Source: Acidobacteriota bacterium
Lineage (GTDB): Bacteria; Acidobacteriota; Vicinamibacteria; Vicinamibacterales; 2-12-FULL-66-21
NCBI GenBank assembly: GCA_013694845.1
Contig: JACDBQ010000402.1
Location: 1-8,615, forward strand
Direction of reading: 5' to 3'
Length of the DNA stretch: 8,615 bases
The notes below the pieces were generated by a model. The model was not told the DNA's origin and made no database searches. It saw only the letters and a list, made by a program, of their open reading frames with translations. Shown piece by piece: positions 5,993 through 8,615 of this stretch (position 1 is the first letter of the stretch; every line of letters begins with the position of its first letter). The position numbers and the translations under genes are program-made.

Positions 5993-6700
5993 ATGCTGAC
6001 GTTGCGCAAACACAAGATCTCCAGGCTCGAGGAGTTCAGCGACGCGGTGTTCGGGTTTGCGCTGACGCTGCTGGTGATCACCGCGGATGTGCCGAGAAGC
6101 TAGCCGATCTGGTCAAGCTGATTCACGGCATCCCGACATTCGCATGCTGCTTTGCGTTACTGGTGTGGATCTGGCACGAGCACGACACGTTCTTCGAGCG
6201 ATATCCGCTGCAGGACGGCATCACGATTTCAACAGCATGCTGCTCTTCGTGGTGCGGCTCTAATCTATCCGCTGAAGTTCATGTTCGATTCGTTCATGTT
6301 CCAGATTTTCCGGCTGGAGACAAACGTGCCGGTGAAGCAGATGTCTCTGGACGAGCTCGCGCGTGCCTCGACGGTTTACGGCCTGGGTTTCTTCCTGCTC
6401 ACAGGGCTGTTCGCGCTCCTCTATGTTCACGCTCACCGGCGACGAGGTGATTACGGGCTGACGCCACTCGGTGCGTTCGACGCGCGGGCAATGGCGGGCC
6501 ATCATCTGGTCTCTGCCGGCGTCGGTCTGTTCGCGATGCTGTTTGCGCTCCTCGCCCCTCGGGAATTTGCCTTCATCTCGCCATCCTCGTTCGGGCTGAT
6601 GGGGCCTGGACACTGGAGCTACGCGCGGTGGACTGACAAGCGGCGACACTCGTTTCAGGCGCGCATCGCTGGCCACCCTTCCACCCAGCAGGTCACGTAA
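5993..6700 (+). pseudogene. TMEM175-family (DUF1211) cation channel gene, frame broken at three points
   Basis: The start MLTLRKHKISRLEEFSDAVF carries the family signature R...FSD (R11, F15-S16-D17) in the first membrane helix, followed by GFALTLLVITADVP. The frame then stops at TAG 6101-6103. Coding similarity resumes one frame over (ADLVKLIHGIPTFACCFALL, then WIWHEHDTFFERYPLQDGIT) to about 6230. It shifts again for NSMLLFVVRL (6231-6260), and once more for IYPLKFMFDSFMFQIF to the TAA at 6698-6700. Each change equals one missing base near 6101-6103, 6229-6231 and 6260-6262. With these restored, the protein is about 236 residues with roughly six membrane segments, the expected size of bacterial TMEM175-like potassium or proton channels. 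Conserved residues continue between breaks, which favours sequencing or assembly error over old decay. The TAA overlaps the ATG of the WYL regulator (TAATG). Confidence 0.85.
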
Positions 6701-7743
6701 TGCCCAGGAACGCGGAAGTCATCCGGCAATGGTCGATCCTCAAGGAGCTCGAAGCATCGCGGCGCGTGACGATCGACGATCTCGCCGCGCGCACCTCCGT
6801 GACGACGCGCACGATCCGCCGGGACCTCGAGGCGCTTCAGACTGCCGGCTTTCCTCTGTTTGACGAAACCCACGATGGGAAAAAGTTCTGGACGCTCGAG
6901 CAGAAGGCCTTTCGCCGGCTCGACGACACCGGCTTCACGCTCGCGGAACTGAGCGCATTGTATTTCTCGCGCACCCTCGTGGCGTGCCTGTCGGGAACGC
7001 CGTTCGAGCGCGATGTCCACAGTGCGTTCGAGAAACTGTCCACCGCGCTGACCCCAGGCATGAGGCAGTTCCTGGACCGGATGCCCCTCGTGATGCAGGC
7101 CAAAGCCGAGCCCGGCGCCCAGGCGACCGAGCCGCGGACACGGGAAGTCGCGCAACTCGTCGAAGCCACGATGCAGCATCGTCGGGTCACCATGCGCTAC
7201 CACTCGTTCTCGAGTAACCGGGAGAAAACGTACGTGCTCGAACCGTATCGCCTGCTCTTCGGCCAGGGAGGCCTGTACGTGATCGGGATGGTCCCGGAGT
7301 ACGGCGAGCTGCGGACGTTTGCCGTTGACCGCATCGAGCAGCTCTCGCTGACCGAGGAGCGCTTCGAGCCGCTCGAGTTACCCGACGATGCGTTCGCGCA
7401 TTCGCTGGGGGTGAACCAGGGAACGCCGGAGCGGATCGATATCGTCTTCAAACCGAAGATCGCCCGCTACGTGCGCGAGCGCATCTGGCATCCCTCCCAG
7501 CAGATCGAGGATGCGAGCGACGGGTCGGCGCTGCTCACCCTCCACGTCGTGAACGACTGGGCGCTGAAAAGCTGGATCCTCGGATTCGGGGGGCTGGCGA
7601 GGGTGGTCTCGCCGACGTCGCTTGCCACAGAGATCAGTCAGGAGCTCGGGGCGGCGCTGGGGAACTACCAGGTTGCAGGCGGAACGAAAAGGACGGTTTC
7701 ACAACGAAGGAACGGAGAGCCGGCGGACGAACGGAGCGGATAA
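6700..7743 (+). CDS. WYL domain-containing helix-turn-helix transcriptional regulator
   Basis: This 347-residue cytoplasmic protein has the usual three-part layout of the family. Residues 4-66 are a winged helix-turn-helix of the HTH_11/DeoR type, with VTIDDLAARTSVTTRTIRRD as turn and recognition helix. A linker region covers about 75-140. The WYL domain at about 150-225 contains TMRYHSF, EPYRLLFGQGGLYVIGMV and RTFAVDRIEQL. The C-terminal WCX extension lies at about 243-325 (DIVFKPKIARYVRERIWHPS...ILGFGGLARVVSP). The name-giving W-Y-L triplet appears as L192-Y193-V194, a common relaxation. WYL domains bind ligands or nucleic acid and control DNA binding. The start overlaps the channel gene stop (TAATG), and CAGG 7 nt upstream can serve as a weak ribosome binding site, so it is translationally coupled to that gene. 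The frame is intact although both flanking genes are broken. Its likely target is the upstream promoter, but this is inferred. Confidence 0.94.
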   Translation: MPRNAEVIRQWSILKELEASRRVTIDDLAARTSVTTRTIRRDLEALQTAGFPLFDETHDGKKFWTLEQKAFRRLDDTGFTLAELSALYFSRTLVACLSGTPFERDVHSAFEKLSTALTPGMRQFLDRMPLVMQAKAEPGAQATEPRTREVAQLVEATMQHRRVTMRYHSFSSNREKTYVLEPYRLLFGQGGLYVIGMVPEYGELRTFAVDRIEQLSLTEERFEPLELPDDAFAHSLGVNQGTPERIDIVFKPKIARYVRERIWHPSQQIEDASDGSALLTLHVVNDWALKSWILGFGGLARVVSPTSLATEISQELGAALGNYQVAGGTKRTVSQRRNGEPADERSG

Positions 7744-7754
7744 GGTTCGCCTTG

Positions 7755-7774
7755 ACCCGGGCCGTTCACCGGGT
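7755..7774 (+). terminator. Weak hairpin after the WYL gene
   Basis: ACCCGG (7755-7760) and CCGGGT (7769-7774) form a 6-bp stem with an 8-nt loop, 11 nt after the WYL stop codon. There is no T-run downstream, so it may only aid termination or be incidental. The remaining intergenic sequence to 7849 shows no convincing promoter for the next gene. Confidence 0.25.
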
Positions 7775-7849
7775 GATGACGGCTGACTCTGTGCCTTGTG
7801 TGACACTTTGACTCGGGTCCTCAGTCCCGAAACGTCAACCCGTCCCCGC

Positions 7850-7854
7850 AGGAG
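7850..7854 (+). promoter_or_regulatory. Ribosome binding site for the aminotransferase GTG start
   Basis: AGGAG lies 9 nt before GTG 7864. It supports a GTG start, because the next in-frame ATG lies beyond the first frame break and inside conserved sequence. Confidence 0.65.
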
Positions 7855-7863
7855 CCAAAGACC

Positions 7864-8615
7864 GTGGCACCCATCCCTGAGACCCCATCGTCCGCGCTGA
7901 TCGCCCTCGAGGACCGTTTTTGGCGCCCGCAACTATCAACCGCTGGATGTGGTGATCGAGCGCACCAAAGGGATGTGGGTCCACGACGTGGAAGGGCGCC
8001 GCTACCTCGATTGCCTTGCGGCGTATTCGGCCGTCAATCAGGGCCACTGCCATCCCAGGATCCTCGCCGCCGCTGCGCGCCAGATGGAGCGCGTGAGGCT
8101 CACGTCGCGCGTTTCGCAACGATCAGCTGCCAGGGCTGTATGAGCAGCTCAATCGTCTGACTGGCTACGAGAAGGCGATCCTCATGAGCTCGGGGGCCGA
8201 GGCCGTCGAGACCGCGATCAGAGCGGCGCGCAAGTGGGGAGACGCGGTCAAGGGGATTCCGGAAGGCCTCGCCAGGTCGTTGTCTGCTCGAACAACTTAC
8301 ACGGCCGGACGCTGGCAGCGGTAGCTTCTCGACCGAACCGCAGTACCGGGAGGGCATCGGCCGCTTCCTTCCGGGTTTCTCGACGGTGCCCTTCGGCGAT
8401 GCCGCGTTGGAACGGGCGATCACCCCGGCGACCTGCGCTTTTCTTGTCGAGCCGATCCAGGGTGAAGCCGGCATCATCGTGCCGCCGGAGGGCTACCTCG
8501 CGACTGTCGCCGGGATCTGCCGCCGTAGAGCGTCCTCTTGATGGTGGACGAGATCCAGTCGGGGCTGGGGCGCGCCGGGCGGCTATTCCAAGGCACTGTC
8601 GGGCGGCGTTTACAC
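7864..8615 (+). pseudogene. rocD: Ornithine aminotransferase-like class III aminotransferase, multiply frameshifted and cut by the window edge
   Basis: From GTG 7864 the protein reads MAPIPETPSSALIALEDRF. Further homology runs in successive frames: NYQPLDVVIERTKGMWVHDV, then GRRYLDCLAAYSAVNQGHCH, ILMSSGAEAVETAIRAARKW, FLVEPIQGEAGIIVPPEGYL, LLMVDEIQSGLGRAGRLF and KALSGGVY. These are hallmarks of the class III PLP aminotransferases. The order YSAVNQGHCHP, VDEIQSGLGR, KALSGG (PLP lysine at 8590-8592) fits ornithine-oxo-acid aminotransferase (ornithine to glutamate semialdehyde) best. Apparent breaks: an extra T in the T-run at 7917-7921; a lost dinucleotide near 8108-8112 (CGCG context); one base lost near 8273, near 8323 and near 8530; and about 44 nt missing at about 8589, where some 15 residues before the PLP lysine are absent. 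Conservation between breaks suggests sequence error or very recent decay. The C-terminal part lies beyond the window. Confidence 0.85.

Noticed and set aside
5993..6270. Programmed frameshifting in the channel gene
   Set aside because: Three separate shifts would be needed, and no slippery heptamer with a downstream structure is seen at the break points.
1..8615. tRNA, rRNA, CRISPR array, insertion sequence, attachment site or phage genes
   Set aside because: I looked on both strands and saw no cloverleaf, no regularly spaced repeats, no transposase or integrase motif and no terminal inverted repeats.

Overview
The window is high-GC bacterial chromosomal DNA with densely packed genes, short intergenic gaps and no RNA gene, mobile element or CRISPR array that I can see. 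The gene content suggests Acidobacteriota, perhaps Vicinamibacteria: a Tat-exported metallo-beta-lactamase-fold protein beside an exported M16 peptidase pair, a DUF2207 protein, a TMEM175-type channel with a WYL regulator, and tiny Cys-containing proteins. The lineage is an inference from gene style, not from a marker gene.

Layout. (1) 1-2966, minus strand: an operon read right to left of an exported M16 zinc peptidase (1602-2966, intact zinc site), an exported M16 partner without the zinc site (194-1600), and the first 60 codons of a Tat-exported MBL-fold hydrolase (1-180, cut by the window edge). (2) 3044-3601, minus strand: an unrecognised protein with six predicted membrane segments. (3) 3607-5271, plus strand: a DUF2207-type exported and membrane-anchored protein with a Gly/His-rich tail. 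Its start codon lies only 5 bp from the longest possible start of the divergent membrane protein. (4) 5272-5400: a convergent gap with two inverted repeats, one of which looks like a terminator for the minus-strand genes. (5) 5401-5838, minus strand: a two-gene operon of very small proteins (73 aa, then 70 aa with a CxH/CxxC motif), which I do not recognise. (6) 5993-7743, plus strand: a TMEM175-like channel gene whose TAA overlaps the ATG of a WYL-domain regulator. (7) 7864-8615, plus strand: a class III aminotransferase, best matched to ornithine aminotransferase (rocD), cut by the window edge.

The channel gene carries three apparent 1-nt losses. The aminotransferase carries five frame disruptions plus an apparent loss of about 44 nt next to the PLP lysine. 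The first 5.9 kb and the WYL gene are intact. Residues between the breaks are well conserved, so base-calling or assembly error in this part of the sequence is the simplest explanation, with recent decay as the alternative.

Functional reading: the M16 pair probably forms an active/inactive heterodimeric periplasmic peptidase. The channel and WYL regulator probably form a translationally coupled unit. The other genes look like independent neighbours. I did not find convincing evidence of a large new multi-gene system. The least explained items are the two-gene small-protein operon, the channel-WYL coupling, and the possible leaderless promoters.
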